Shown: in pieces, positions 1 through 6,666 of the stretch | Layout: every line of letters starts with the position of its first letter | How positions within the stretch are numbered: position 1 is the stretch's first letter | NCBI GenBank assembly: GCA_007131465.1 | Contig: SLQN01000397.1 | Span: 1 to 7,206, forward strand | Length of the DNA: 7,206 nt | Direction of reading: 5' to 3' | Origin: Paracoccaceae bacterium | GTDB taxonomy: Bacteria > Pseudomonadota > Alphaproteobacteria > Rhodobacterales > Rhodobacteraceae | Notes under the pieces: generated by a model | Databases searched by the model: none | Told to the model about the DNA's origin: nothing | What the model saw: only the letters and a program-made list of their open reading frames with translations | Program-made: the position numbers and the translations under genes

Positions 1-66
1 CCCGGCTTCCAAGTCGCGCCACCAGATGATATGCTCTGTCAGACCTAGCCTCACCGGACTCCGAAA

Positions 67-1221
67 ATGACACCCGCAGCCCGCCATCAGGCCGCCATCG
101 AGATCCTCGAGCGTATCCTGGCAGGCGCGGCCGCCGAACAGGCGCTGACAAGCTGGGCCCGCGCCAGTCGCTTTGCCGGGTCCGGCGACCGCGCCGCGAT
201 TCGTGATCTTGTCTTCGCAGCACTGCGCTGCAAACGCAGCTTCGCCCATCTGGGCGGGTCCGAAACAGGGCGCGGGCTTGTGCTGGGGGGACTGCGCGCG
301 GCGGATGTTCCTCCGGAAACCATATTCACCGGCAGCCGCCACGCCCCGGCCCCACTCACCGATGCCGAAGCCCGCCACAGCCCGGCCCCGATGCCCGAGA
401 CTGTCGCGCTCGATTGCCCTGACTGGCTGGCACCAGAATTGGGCGACAGCCTGGGGTCTGATTTCGCCGCCGTCATGCAGGCCCTGCAAGGGCGCGCACC
501 CGTCATCTTGCGCGTCAATGCGGCCCGGATATCGCGCCCCGATGCGCAGGCCATGCTGCTGACGGATTCCATCGCAACCCACCCGCACCCGCTTGCGATA
601 CACGCGCTCGAAGTCACCGAAAACCCGCGTGCGGTCCAGTCCAGCACAGCGTATCTGACAGGTTTGGTCGAATTGCAGGACGCCGCGTCGCAGGCCGTGA
701 TCGAGCACCTTGCGCCGTTGGAGGGCGCGCGCGTGCTGGATTATTGTGCAGGCGGCGGTGGGAAATCGCTGGCACTGGCCGCGCTCGGCGCGCAGGTCAC
801 GGCACATGACATCGACCCGGGCCGCCTCCGTGATCTGCCGCGCCGGGCCAGACGCGCAGGCGCAGCAATAACCTTGACCGATGCACCAACAGGCACATTT
901 GATCTGGTGTTGACCGATGTGCCCTGCTCTGGCTCCGGCAGTTGGCGGCGCAGTCCCGATGCGAAATGGAGGCTCACATCCGCGAGGCTCGGCCAGTTGA
1001 TCGCGATTCAGGCCGAGATCGTGCAAGACACCCTGCCCTATCTGCGTCCCGGCGGACGGCTTGCCTATGTGACCTGCTCGCTGCTGGCGTCTGAGAATGA
1101 ACGACAAGTCGCAGGATTTCTCGCCCGGACCCCCGCGTTGGCGCTTACCTTCCAGCGCCACTTCACCCCCTGCGATGGCGGCGACGGCTTTTTTCTGGCC
1201 GTAATGGAAATGCGAAACTGA
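67..1221 (+). CDS. RsmB/NOP-family RNA (cytosine-5) methyltransferase
   Basis: This is a 384-residue SAM-dependent RNA m5C methyltransferase of the RsmB/NOL1/NOP2/Sun family, probably cytoplasmic and acting on 16S rRNA. Residues about 5-65 resemble the NusB-like RNA-binding domain that precedes the catalytic domain in RsmB. The Rossmann methyltransferase domain covers about 140-382. SAM-binding motif I is VLDYCAGGGGKS at 223-234. Motif IV is DVPCSGSGSWRR from 284, with Cys287. Motif VI is VTCS at 335-338, with Cys337. The family uses these two cysteines for product release and for nucleophilic attack on C6, so the enzyme looks active. Motif I has GGGGK where E. coli RsmB has the more usual AxPGGK pattern. 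The length is a little below E. coli RsmB (429 aa). The ATG start is preceded by a weak GGA at 56-58. I leave the symbol blank because the exact target base (C967 in E. coli RsmB) cannot be read from the sequence. Confidence 0.9.
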   Translation: MTPAARHQAAIEILERILAGAAAEQALTSWARASRFAGSGDRAAIRDLVFAALRCKRSFAHLGGSETGRGLVLGGLRAADVPPETIFTGSRHAPAPLTDAEARHSPAPMPETVALDCPDWLAPELGDSLGSDFAAVMQALQGRAPVILRVNAARISRPDAQAMLLTDSIATHPHPLAIHALEVTENPRAVQSSTAYLTGLVELQDAASQAVIEHLAPLEGARVLDYCAGGGGKSLALAALGAQVTAHDIDPGRLRDLPRRARRAGAAITLTDAPTGTFDLVLTDVPCSGSGSWRRSPDAKWRLTSARLGQLIAIQAEIVQDTLPYLRPGGRLAYVTCSLLASENERQVAGFLARTPALALTFQRHFTPCDGGDGFFLAVMEMRN

Positions 1222-1230
1222 TACTATTTT

Positions 1231-1247
1231 TGCAACTAGAGATTGCA
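1231..1247. repeat. Short inverted repeat TGCAA-N7-TTGCA upstream of cckA
   Basis: Two perfect 5-base arms, TGCAA at 1231-1235 and TTGCA at 1243-1247, flank a 7-base spacer in the gap between the methyltransferase and the kinase. The spacing suits a dimeric DNA-binding protein, but arms this short also arise by chance. I do not recognise a regulator for it. Confidence 0.3.
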
Positions 1248-1264
1248 TCCGGTCGGACTGGACC

Positions 1265-1290
1265 TTAATCTGCATTAACGCAAATTTAAC
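1265..1290 (+). promoter_or_regulatory. Candidate CtrA box upstream of cckA
   Basis: Three TTAA tetramers lie in 26 bases: 1265-1268, 1275-1278 and 1286-1289. The second and third form TTAACGCAAATTTAAC at 1275-1290, i.e. TTAA-N7-TTAAC, which matches the full CtrA binding-site pattern known from alphaproteobacteria. The first and second are 6 bases apart. The site sits 43 bases upstream of the preferred cckA ATG, in a core-promoter position. AT-rich tetramers are uncommon in this GC-rich DNA, and the gene behind the site encodes the kinase at the top of the CtrA phosphorelay. Occupancy by CtrA is inference. Confidence 0.5.
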
Positions 1291-1324
1291 TGCAAAGCCT
1301 TAGTGTGCGTAGCAGATGTTTCGC

Positions 1325-1328
1325 GAGG
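1325..1328 (+). promoter_or_regulatory. Ribosome binding site deciding the cckA start
   Basis: GAGG lies 4 bases upstream of the ATG at 1333. The upstream in-frame GTG at 1303 has no comparable purine-rich site, which favours 1333 as the start. A further in-frame ATG at 1372 also lacks a good site. Confidence 0.5.
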
Positions 1329-1332
1329 CAAG

Positions 1333-3684
1333 ATGCTGCGGCCCCAGTTTCCGGCAAGTTCCATCTCCGACATGGCTGCACGGCTGTCGAGCATTCCCGC
1401 CACAATGGCCGTTGTGCTCGGGCTCTCTGGTCTGGGGCTTGTCGTCTGGAGCTTTCGGATCGATGCGACCACATTCGCTTTGGGGACCGCAACAGCGGGT
1501 TTTGCCACGCTTTTGCTTGCGCTTGGCGCGCGGAGTGCGCACTGGCTGACACAATGGCTCGCAAACCGGGATCGTGGGCGGCTGGAACAGATTCTTGGCG
1601 ACAGCGCGGATGCCTGCCTGCTGACGGCAGGCACCTCTGGGGAAATCCTGTGGTGCAATGCGACGGCGCGCACGCGGTTGGGCAGTGAGAACGGACAAAA
1701 AATCGAGGTGGCATTGTCCGATCTGCATGGCGAGCCGGAAACCTTTGCAAGGCGGCTTCATTATATCGCCCGCCGTGACGGGCAGGCAGAACATGCGCTT
1801 GATATTGCCGGGCATGGTCGCCAGTATCGCGTATCGCAGCTGTCACAGGACCACCAGTTCTGGCGGATAACTTTCCCCGATCCGACTGACCTGCGCGACA
1901 GCTTGACTTTCAGAATGCTTCAATTTCAGGCGGATGGGACGCTGTCCTACGCCAGCCCCGGATTGCGCAGCGCGCTCGCAGGCAGATCGCCGCAGCTGAA
2001 GCAGGTGTTTCGCGCCGGGATGCCGCCAGCAGGCCAGCCCGTTGCCTTGACGCCAGAATATTTCGGCCCGCACTGCACGGGGTTCCTGTTGCCCGGCGCA
2101 GCCGAGGACAATGAAATCACGGTCGTCGTATCGACGCCACCGTCGCAGATGCCGGACCAACAGGATCCGCGCTCCCCACCGCCCGAGAGCCTGCAAGACC
2201 TGCCGATCGGACTCGCGCATATCGACACGGACGGAAGGCTGGGATTTTGCAATGCCGAAGCCCGGCGGCTCTTGCAACTGCGTGGCAGTGCGCTCCCAGA
2301 ACTGAGCGATCTTCTCGAAGGGCTCGGGCGTCCGATCATCGAATGGATAAACGATATCGGGGCAGGCCGTGTCCCGCGCGCGACCGAGGTCTTGCGCCTG
2401 ACGCATGCTCCGGTCGAAACCTACCTCAAGGTGACGCTGTGTCAGCCGTCCGCAGAGGATGCGGGCAAGCTGGTTGCCGTGATCAGTGACGTCACTGAAT
2501 TCAAATCTCTTGAAGCGAAATTTACGCAAAGCCAGAAAATGCAGGCCATCGGCCAGCTTGCCGGGGGGGTTGCGCATGATTTCAACAACCTGCTGACGGC
2601 GATTGCAGGGCATTGCGACCTGTTGCTCTTGCGCCATGACAGGCATGATCCCGACTATCCCGACCTGATGCAGATCCAGCAAAACACCAATCGCGCCGCA
2701 TCACTTGTCCGTCAGCTTCTTGCCCTGTCGCGCAAACAGTCACTGCAATTCGTGACGCTGGACCTTCAGGAAACCATGACCGATGTCATCCATCTGCTCA
2801 ATCGGCTGGTCGGGGAAAAGATCACCCTCACCCTGCGCCCCGGTGAAGGCGTGCCACCAATCCGGTCGGACAAGCGCCAGTTCGAGCAGGTTCTGATGAA
2901 CCTTGTGGTCAATGCGCGTGATGCCTTGCCGATGGGCGGGGAGATCCGTATCGAAACGCTAGCCCGCAACTTGCCGCACGGTCTGGTGCGCGATCAGGTC
3001 ACGCTGCCGCCCGGCGATTATTCGGTCATCAAGGTCAGTGATGACGGCACAGGAATCCCGCAATCCGTAATCCTGAAGGTCTTCGACCCGTTTTTCACGA
3101 CCAAGCGCCAGGGCGAGGGAACAGGGCTGGGGCTCTCGACAGTCTACGGCATCGTAAAACAATCGGGCGGGTATATCTTCGTGGACAGCGAAGAGGGCGT
3201 GGGCACAACATTTTCAATGTATTTCAGCGCACAGGAGCCCGAGAAGCGCAAACCGTCTCCGCGGCAAGACCCGGTGGTGCAATCGGGTCCACTAAGTCGC
3301 CCGCGGGCGCTGGTCCTGCTGGTGGAAGACGAAGCCCCAGTGCGATCCTTTGCCGCGCGGGCGCTGGAATTGCAGGGCCACCGCGTCATAGCCGCTGAAA
3401 GTGGGGAGGCCGCGCTCGAAATCCTGGCCGATCGGCAGATACGGCCCGATTGCTTTGTCAGTGACGTCATCATGCCGGGGCTCGACGGGCCGGGCTGGAT
3501 CATGCAGGTGCGCGACCAGTTTCCCGTTACGCCTGTCCTGTTTATCTCGGGCTATGCCGAAGACAACCGGCTTGCCGCGCAGGCGCGCATAACCAATGCC
3601 GCATTTCTGGGCAAGCCGTTCTCGCTGGCCGAATTCACCGCGGCCGTGGATGCGCAACTGCGCCGTACCGAAGCCGCAGCCTGA
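1333..3684 (+). CDS. cckA: CckA-type hybrid sensor histidine kinase/response regulator
   Basis: This 783-residue inner-membrane hybrid kinase sits at the top of the CckA-ChpT-CtrA phosphorelay. Order of parts: two N-terminal membrane segments (about 23-41 and 48-66); a weak PAS-like region from about 85; a second PAS domain (about 287-395); a HisKA domain with an H-box ending in [11 protein letters not shown], His415 being the phosphorylated histidine; a HATPase domain with N-box NLVVNARDA (from 523), DDGTGI (570-575) and GEGTGLGLS (594-602); and a receiver domain (about 659-778) with acidic residues E665-D666, phospho-acceptor Asp711 in SDVIMPG, Ser739 and Lys761 in [13 protein letters not shown] and the C-terminal [11 protein letters not shown] are typical of CckA. 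All catalytic residues are present, so both kinase and receiver should work. In Rhodobacterales this relay controls motility and gene transfer agent production. A GTG at 1303 would add 10 residues. The DMT transporter follows 45 bp downstream and may be cotranscribed. Confidence 0.9.
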   Translation: MLRPQFPASSISDMAARLSSIPATMAVVLGLSGLGLVVWSFRIDATTFALGTATAGFATLLLALGARSAHWLTQWLANRDRGRLEQILGDSADACLLTAGTSGEILWCNATARTRLGSENGQKIEVALSDLHGEPETFARRLHYIARRDGQAEHALDIAGHGRQYRVSQLSQDHQFWRITFPDPTDLRDSLTFRMLQFQADGTLSYASPGLRSALAGRSPQLKQVFRAGMPPAGQPVALTPEYFGPHCTGFLLPGAAEDNEITVVVSTPPSQMPDQQDPRSPPPESLQDLPIGLAHIDTDGRLGFCNAEARRLLQLRGSALPELSDLLEGLGRPIIEWINDIGAGRVPRATEVLRLTHAPVETYLKVTLCQPSAEDAGKLVAVISDVTEFKSLEAKFTQSQKMQAIGQLAGGVAHDFNNLLTAIAGHCDLLLLRHDRHDPDYPDLMQIQQNTNRAASLVRQLLALSRKQSLQFVTLDLQETMTDVIHLLNRLVGEKITLTLRPGEGVPPIRSDKRQFEQVLMNLVVNARDALPMGGEIRIETLARNLPHGLVRDQVTLPPGDYSVIKVSDDGTGIPQSVILKVFDPFFTTKRQGEGTGLGLSTVYGIVKQSGGYIFVDSEEGVGTTFSMYFSAQEPEKRKPSPRQDPVVQSGPLSRPRALVLLVEDEAPVRSFAARALELQGHRVIAAESGEAALEILADRQIRPDCFVSDVIMPGLDGPGWIMQVRDQFPVTPVLFISGYAEDNRLAAQARITNAAFLGKPFSLAEFTAAVDAQLRRTEAAA

Positions 3685-3729
3685 CCCCGAGCACTTGCCC
3701 CGGCGGTCAAGGCGTGCGAGATACTGAAC

Positions 3730-4629
3730 ATGATAAATACCCAGGCCGAGCCAAGCCCGTTGCGGGGCATTCTCTGGATGGGCGTGACGGGCCTGTGCTT
3801 TGTCGCGGTGACGGCGCTGGTCAAGTTCCTGGGCGACAGCATGCCTGCGGCACAATCTGCCTTCTTGCGGTATCTGCTCGGGCTCGTGTTCCTGTTGCCG
3901 ATGCTTCGGTCGTTGTTCGCCGTCAGGTTTACGCCCCGGAGCCTGTCGTTTTTCGGGCTGCGCGGTGTCATTCACGCGATTGGTGTCATCTTGTGGTTTT
4001 ATGCGATGACTCAGATCCCGCTGGCCGAAGTTACCGCTATGAACTACCTCTCGCCCATCTATATCACTCTGGGGGCAGCACTGTTTCTGGGGGAACGCCT
4101 GGCTATGCGACGGATCATCGCAGTAGGGGTGGCGTTTCTTGGCGCACTGATCATCCTGCGTCCTGGCCTGCGCGAAATCTCTCCGGGGCATTTCGCGATG
4201 ATCGGAACGGCCATTTTGTTCGCGGCCTCCTACCTCATGGCCAAGCGCATGTCAGGTCAGGTCAGTGCAGCCGTGGTGGTGGGAATGCTCTCGATCACAG
4301 TGACCCTGGCACTCGCGCCTTTTGCCTGGGTGGTCTGGATCCCGCCCACGGGAACGCAGCTACTCTGGCTGTTCTGGGTCGCGGCTTTCGCTACGGCAGG
4401 ACATTACACCATGACTCTCGCCTTTGCCGCAGCCCCTGTCACCGTGACCCAGCCCGTGACATTCCTGCAGCTTGTCTGGGCCGTCGCTTTGGGCGCGTTG
4501 GTCTTCGGCGAGGGCGTGGACGGCTTTGTCGTCCTCGGCGCGCTTGTGATCATGGGCTCAGTCCTGTTCATCACATGGCGCGAGGCGGTCCTGCGCAAAC
4601 AGACCCGAGCTGCCCTGCCGATCCCCTGA
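3730..4629 (+). CDS. EamA-domain DMT-superfamily transporter
   Basis: This 299-residue integral membrane protein of the drug/metabolite transporter superfamily has about ten hydrophobic helices arranged as two EamA repeats (about 12-143 and 156-283), the standard length and layout of the family. A short soluble N-terminus precedes the first helix, and a basic tail (WREAVLRKQTR, 283-293) ends it, consistent with the positive-inside rule. The first repeat ends with LGERL (120-124), and the equivalent place in the second repeat is FGEGV (259-263), a family hallmark. Members export or import amino acids, nucleotides, vitamins and other small metabolites; the substrate cannot be told from the sequence. 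A GAG at 3718-3720 lies 9 bases before the ATG. It follows cckA by 45 bp on the same strand without an evident terminator between them, and converges on yebC. Confidence 0.88.
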   Translation: MINTQAEPSPLRGILWMGVTGLCFVAVTALVKFLGDSMPAAQSAFLRYLLGLVFLLPMLRSLFAVRFTPRSLSFFGLRGVIHAIGVILWFYAMTQIPLAEVTAMNYLSPIYITLGAALFLGERLAMRRIIAVGVAFLGALIILRPGLREISPGHFAMIGTAILFAASYLMAKRMSGQVSAAVVVGMLSITVTLALAPFAWVVWIPPTGTQLLWLFWVAAFATAGHYTMTLAFAAAPVTVTQPVTFLQLVWAVALGALVFGEGVDGFVVLGALVIMGSVLFITWREAVLRKQTRAALPIP

Positions 4630-4650
4630 CGTCCCAAAGCCCGAGCGGAT

Positions 4651-5391
4651 TCAGAGTTCGGCCATGACGGCGTCGGACACCTCGAAATTGGCTGTCACGT
4701 TCTGGACATCATCATCATCTTCCAGCGCGTCAATCAGTTTCATTAACGCACGCGCGCTATCAAGGTCCAGCTCGGTCGTGGTCTGCGGTTTCCAGACCAG
4801 CCGGGTGCTGTCCGCATCGCCGAGCGAGGTTTCCAAAGTTGCCGCGACGCCACCCAGATCAGTGTCACTGCACCAGATCACATGACCATCTTCCGAACTC
4901 TCGACATCTTCTGCCCCCGCATCGATTGCGGCGAGCATCACCGTATCCGGGTCACCGGCACTGGCCGGATAGACCACCTGGCCCTTGCGGTCGAACATGA
5001 AGGCCACAGAGCCGGTTTCACCCAGATTTCCGCCATTCTTCGCGAAGGTCGAGCGGACATTGGACGCCGTACGATTGCGGTTATCGGTCATTGCCTCGAC
5101 AATCAGCGCCACACCGTTCGGACCATAGCCCTCATAGCGGATTTCGTCATAATTCTCGGCATCGCCGCCCTGCGATTTCTTGATTGCGCGCTCGATATTT
5201 TCCTTGGGCATGGAGACCGCTTTTGCTTCTTTCACCGCCAGCCGCAAGCGCGGGTTCTTGTCAGGGTCCGGGTCACCCATCTTGGCCGCAACCGTGATTT
5301 CCTTCGAAAGCTTCGAGAACAGCTTTGCACGCACCGCATCCTGACGGCCCTTGCGATGCTGAATATTGGCCCATTTGGAATGGCCTGCCAT
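4651..5391 (-). CDS. yebC: YebC/PmpR/TACO1-family translation or regulatory protein
   Basis: This 246-residue cytoplasmic protein has the usual full length of the YebC family. The N-terminus [19 protein letters not shown] and the following LFSKLSKEI are the family signature. The middle contains [19 protein letters not shown] (about 90-108) and [16 protein letters not shown]. The acidic C-terminus [14 protein letters not shown] is also typical. Members were long annotated as DNA-binding transcriptional regulators; more recent work on TACO1 and bacterial homologues supports a ribosome-associated role in relieving stalls at proline runs. The start at 5391 is fixed by the conserved MAGHSKW and by GGAGG five bases upstream; the open frame extends further upstream only by chance, through the carD terminator. 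The gene is probably transcribed on its own, because a strong terminator separates it from carD. Its stop is 21 bp from that of the convergent transporter gene. Confidence 0.95.
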   Translation of the reverse strand: MAGHSKWANIQHRKGRQDAVRAKLFSKLSKEITVAAKMGDPDPDKNPRLRLAVKEAKAVSMPKENIERAIKKSQGGDAENYDEIRYEGYGPNGVALIVEAMTDNRNRTASNVRSTFAKNGGNLGETGSVAFMFDRKGQVVYPASAGDPDTVMLAAIDAGAEDVESSEDGHVIWCSDTDLGGVAATLETSLGDADSTRLVWKPQTTTELDLDSARALMKLIDALEDDDDVQNVTANFEVSDAVMAEL

Positions 5392-5396
5392 GATGT

Positions 5397-5401
5397 CCTC
5401 C
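5397..5401 (-). promoter_or_regulatory. Ribosome binding site of yebC
   Basis: On the minus strand GGAGG lies five bases before the ATG at 5391. It falls between an upstream in-frame ATG at 5406 and the MAGHSKW start, so it fixes the latter. Confidence 0.75.
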
Positions 5402-5428
5402 GGCATGTGAGAGCGATTTTCGCGTGTG

Positions 5429-5456
5429 TTTAGAACAGCACAGCGCCAATGGGCAA
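5429..5456 (-). promoter_or_regulatory. Weak sigma70-like promoter candidate for yebC
   Basis: On the minus strand TTGCCC (5456-5451) and TCTAAA (5434-5429) are separated by 16 bases; each matches the consensus at 4 of 6 positions. It lies downstream of the carD terminator and 38 bases before the yebC start, where a yebC promoter is expected. Sequence match alone is weak evidence. Confidence 0.35.
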
Positions 5457-5481
5457 GCCCCTGCGCCAAACGGCGATCATG

Positions 5482-5504
5482 AAAAAGGCCCGCCGGGGCG
5501 GGCC
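5482..5504 (-). terminator. Rho-independent terminator of carD
   Basis: Bases 5487-5504 are a near-perfect GC palindrome, GGCCCGCC-GG-GGCGGGCC on the plus strand. They form a stem of seven to eight pairs. On the minus strand it is followed directly by five Ts (5486-5482). It begins 24 bases after the carD stop codon and separates carD from yebC. On the plus strand only ATTT follows, so it is oriented for carD. Confidence 0.85.
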
Positions 5505-5527
5505 ATTTCAACGCCGACGTCCCTATG

Positions 5528-6043
5528 TCAGGCCGCGCGCGAGACCAGCATGTCATTGACCTGCTTTTGCGCGATGGCCTCATCGCCCCCGGCAACGGCG
5601 GCAACCTCGCGGGTCAGGCGTTCCAGCGCCGCCTCGTAAAGCTGGCGCTCGGAATAGGACTGCTCGCGCTGGTCATCGCTGCGGTGCAGATCGCGAACCA
5701 CTTCGGCAATGGCCATCAGATCACCCGAATTGATCTTCTGTTCATATTCCTGCGCCCGGCGCGACCACATCGCGCGCTTGACACGTGCCTTGCCCCGAAG
5801 TGTGGCCAAAGCCTTGGAAACAAGCTCGGGAGAGGACAGCGACCGCATGCCCACAACAGTGGCCTTGTTCGTAGGCACACGCAGGGTCATCTTCTCTTTC
5901 TCGAAGGAAATGACAAAAAGCTCCAGTTTCAGACCGGCAATTTCCTGCTCTTCAATCGAGATGATCTGCCCCACGCCATGAGCGGGATACACCACATACT
6001 CGTTCGGACGAAACTCGGATTTCTTGACCTTCGACATTCGCAT
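5528..6043 (-). CDS. carD: CarD-family RNA polymerase-binding transcription regulator
   Basis: This 171-residue cytoplasmic protein binds the RNA polymerase beta subunit and alters open-complex stability at promoters. The N-terminal CarD/CdnL/TRCF domain (about 10-75) starts with [17 protein letters not shown] and continues through [17 protein letters not shown], giving the Tudor-like beta-binding fold. The helical C-terminal half contains [21 protein letters not shown] and EVVRDLHR, the conserved DNA-backbone-contacting part, with the tryptophan that inserts at the -10 region. Length and sequence are typical of alphaproteobacterial CarD. Family knowledge: in Rhodobacter sphaeroides CarD activates the many promoters lacking T at -7 and is reported to repress its own promoter. 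The ATG at 6043 has GAGG (6052-6049) five bases upstream; the second ATG at 6037 would give MSKVKKS and 169 residues and is a realistic alternative. A strong terminator follows. The 212-bp upstream gap carries promoter candidates and hairpins. Confidence 0.93.
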   Translation of the reverse strand: MRMSKVKKSEFRPNEYVVYPAHGVGQIISIEEQEIAGLKLELFVISFEKEKMTLRVPTNKATVVGMRSLSSPELVSKALATLRGKARVKRAMWSRRAQEYEQKINSGDLMAIAEVVRDLHRSDDQREQSYSERQLYEAALERLTREVAAVAGGDEAIAQKQVNDMLVSRAA

Positions 6044-6069
6044 TTTCCCCTCTGGTCCCATCCGACACG

Positions 6070-6097
6070 AAAAAAACCGTGGGAGGGACCAACTCCC
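6070..6097 (-). terminator. Terminator-like hairpin in the carD leader
   Basis: On the minus strand GGGAG (6097-6093) pairs with CTCCC (6085-6081) around a 7-base loop. After ACGG comes a run of seven Ts (6076-6070). The stem is short (5 pairs), and the T run starts 4 bases after it, so it is a weaker terminator than the one behind carD. It lies 17 bases upstream of the carD ribosome binding site, downstream of the candidate promoters. It could be an attenuator, a leader-RNA end, or a distal terminator for fdxA read-through. Confidence 0.4.
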
Positions 6098-6128
6098 CCG
6101 CAAGGTTTGACTACGTGTGGGTTAAATT

Positions 6129-6149
6129 CGGCAGTTGGCAGACCTGCCG
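6129..6149 (-). promoter_or_regulatory. Alternative hairpins in the carD leader
   Basis: CGGCAG and CTGCCG form a perfect 6-bp stem with a 9-base loop (6129-6134 with 6144-6149). An overlapping stem, GGCA/TGCC (6137-6140 with 6145-6148), uses the same right-hand arm, so the two cannot form together. This is the arrangement seen in switching leaders, but both stems are short and no ligand class is recognised. Confidence 0.35.
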
Positions 6150-6161
6150 CATCGGGACGGT

Positions 6162-6206
6162 TTTATACAAGTCGTGATTCTATAGCACAAAATACCGGCG
6201 AATCAA
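6162..6206 (-). promoter_or_regulatory. Overlapping promoter candidates for carD
   Basis: On the minus strand, candidate P1 is TTGATT (6206-6201), an 18-base spacer and TAGAAT (6182-6177), which matches 5 of 6 -10 positions and keeps the T at -7. Candidate P2 is TTGTGC (6190-6185), a 17-base spacer and TATAAA (6167-6162), with no T at -7. Either would give a carD leader of roughly 110-130 nt. The region is notably AT-rich against the genes around it. Start sites are not proven. Confidence 0.5.
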
Positions 6207-6236
6207 AGCACGCAGGTGACAGATTTGCGACACAGT

Positions 6237-6250
6237 TGCGCGAACGCGCA
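6237..6250 (-). terminator. Hairpin just after fdxA without a T run
   Basis: TGCGCG (6237-6242) and CGCGCA (6245-6250) form a perfect stem of five to six GC-rich pairs, starting six bases after the fdxA stop. No T run follows on the minus strand, so it is not a standard intrinsic terminator. It may protect the 3' end of the fdxA message or pause polymerase. Confidence 0.35.
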
Positions 6251-6255
6251 CCCGA

Positions 6256-6594
6256 TCAGCCGCCTTCGCCAGGGTTTTCCGAGAAATACTTTTCCAGCTT
6301 CCCGGTTTCGCCATCGCGCTCGGTCGCCTCGGGCAACGGGTCCTTGCGGGTAATGATGACCGGCCACTTTACCGAGAATTTGCGGTTGAACTCGACCCAG
6401 ACCTCCATGTCCGGTTCGGTATCCGGGCGGATGGCATCGGCAGGGCATTCCGGCTCGCACACTCCGCAATCGATGCATTCATCGGGGTGGATGACGAGCA
6501 TGTTCTCGCCCTCATAGAAGCAATCGACCGGGCAGACCTCGACACAATCGGTGTATTTACAGGCAATGCAATTGTCGATCACCACATAGGTCAT
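6256..6594 (-). CDS. fdxA: Seven-iron ferredoxin FdxA ([3Fe-4S][4Fe-4S])
   Basis: This 112-residue soluble low-potential electron carrier has the cysteine layout of Azotobacter ferredoxin I. By that precedent Cys9, Cys17 and Cys50 should bind the [3Fe-4S] cluster, and Cys21, Cys40, Cys43 and Cys46 the [4Fe-4S] cluster. Cys12 and Cys25 correspond to the two extra cysteines of that protein. All ligands are present. The C-terminal extension after residue 60 ([15 protein letters not shown], then DPLPEA) is characteristic of the FdxA type and distinguishes it from short 2[4Fe-4S] ferredoxins. The ATG at 6594 has AAGGA (6606-6602) seven bases upstream. It lies 72 bp after the S4-protein gene on the same strand and 212 bp before carD. 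Redox partners are unknown; family members serve housekeeping and stress-related electron transfer. Confidence 0.95.
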   Translation of the reverse strand: MTYVVIDNCIACKYTDCVEVCPVDCFYEGENMLVIHPDECIDCGVCEPECPADAIRPDTEPDMEVWVEFNRKFSVKWPVIITRKDPLPEATERDGETGKLEKYFSENPGEGG

Positions 6595-6666
6595 GAAGAT
6601 ATCCTTGGTCTGCGGGTCTGCATGGTCGTGCAGGGGTCGGTGAGGGACATAATCCAGCGCCGACGA

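Noticed and set aside
1..66. Possible end of an upstream gene: frame 1 is open to a TAG at 46-48, and frame 2 is open to a TGA at 68-70 that overlaps the methyltransferase ATG.
   Set aside because: Frame 1 gives only 15 residues that I do not recognise, and frame 2 uses AGA and ATA codons that are rare in such a GC-rich genome. Too short to call on either strand.
1843..2682. 279-residue open frame on the minus strand inside cckA.
   Set aside because: It lies opposite a fully intact kinase gene with all motifs, has no family resemblance, and long antisense frames are expected in GC-rich codons.
3292..4191. 299-residue minus-strand open frame spanning the cckA end and the transporter start.
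   Set aside because: It crosses two recognisable plus-strand genes; its composition, rich in His, Arg, Gln and Pro, is typical of a shadow frame.
3714..4667. 317-residue plus-strand frame overlapping the transporter gene.
   Set aside because: The alternative frame encodes a clear ten-helix EamA protein; this one shows no helices or family motifs and runs into yebC.
5392..5604. N-terminal extension of YebC to an ATG at 5604.
   Set aside because: It would read through the carD terminator and the 3' end of carD, and the family start MAGHSKW with its own GGAGG site is at 5391.
5525..6517. 330-residue plus-strand frame across carD and fdxA.
   Set aside because: Both minus-strand genes are unmistakable, and the frame shows no coherent domain and spans their intergenic promoter region.
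6607..6640. Direct repeat GGTCTGC (6607-6613, 6615-6621) and a small CTGCA/TGCAG stem upstream of fdxA.
   Set aside because: Too short and weak to claim an operator; no promoter with acceptable spacing was found in this 72-bp gap, so fdxA is probably read from upstream.
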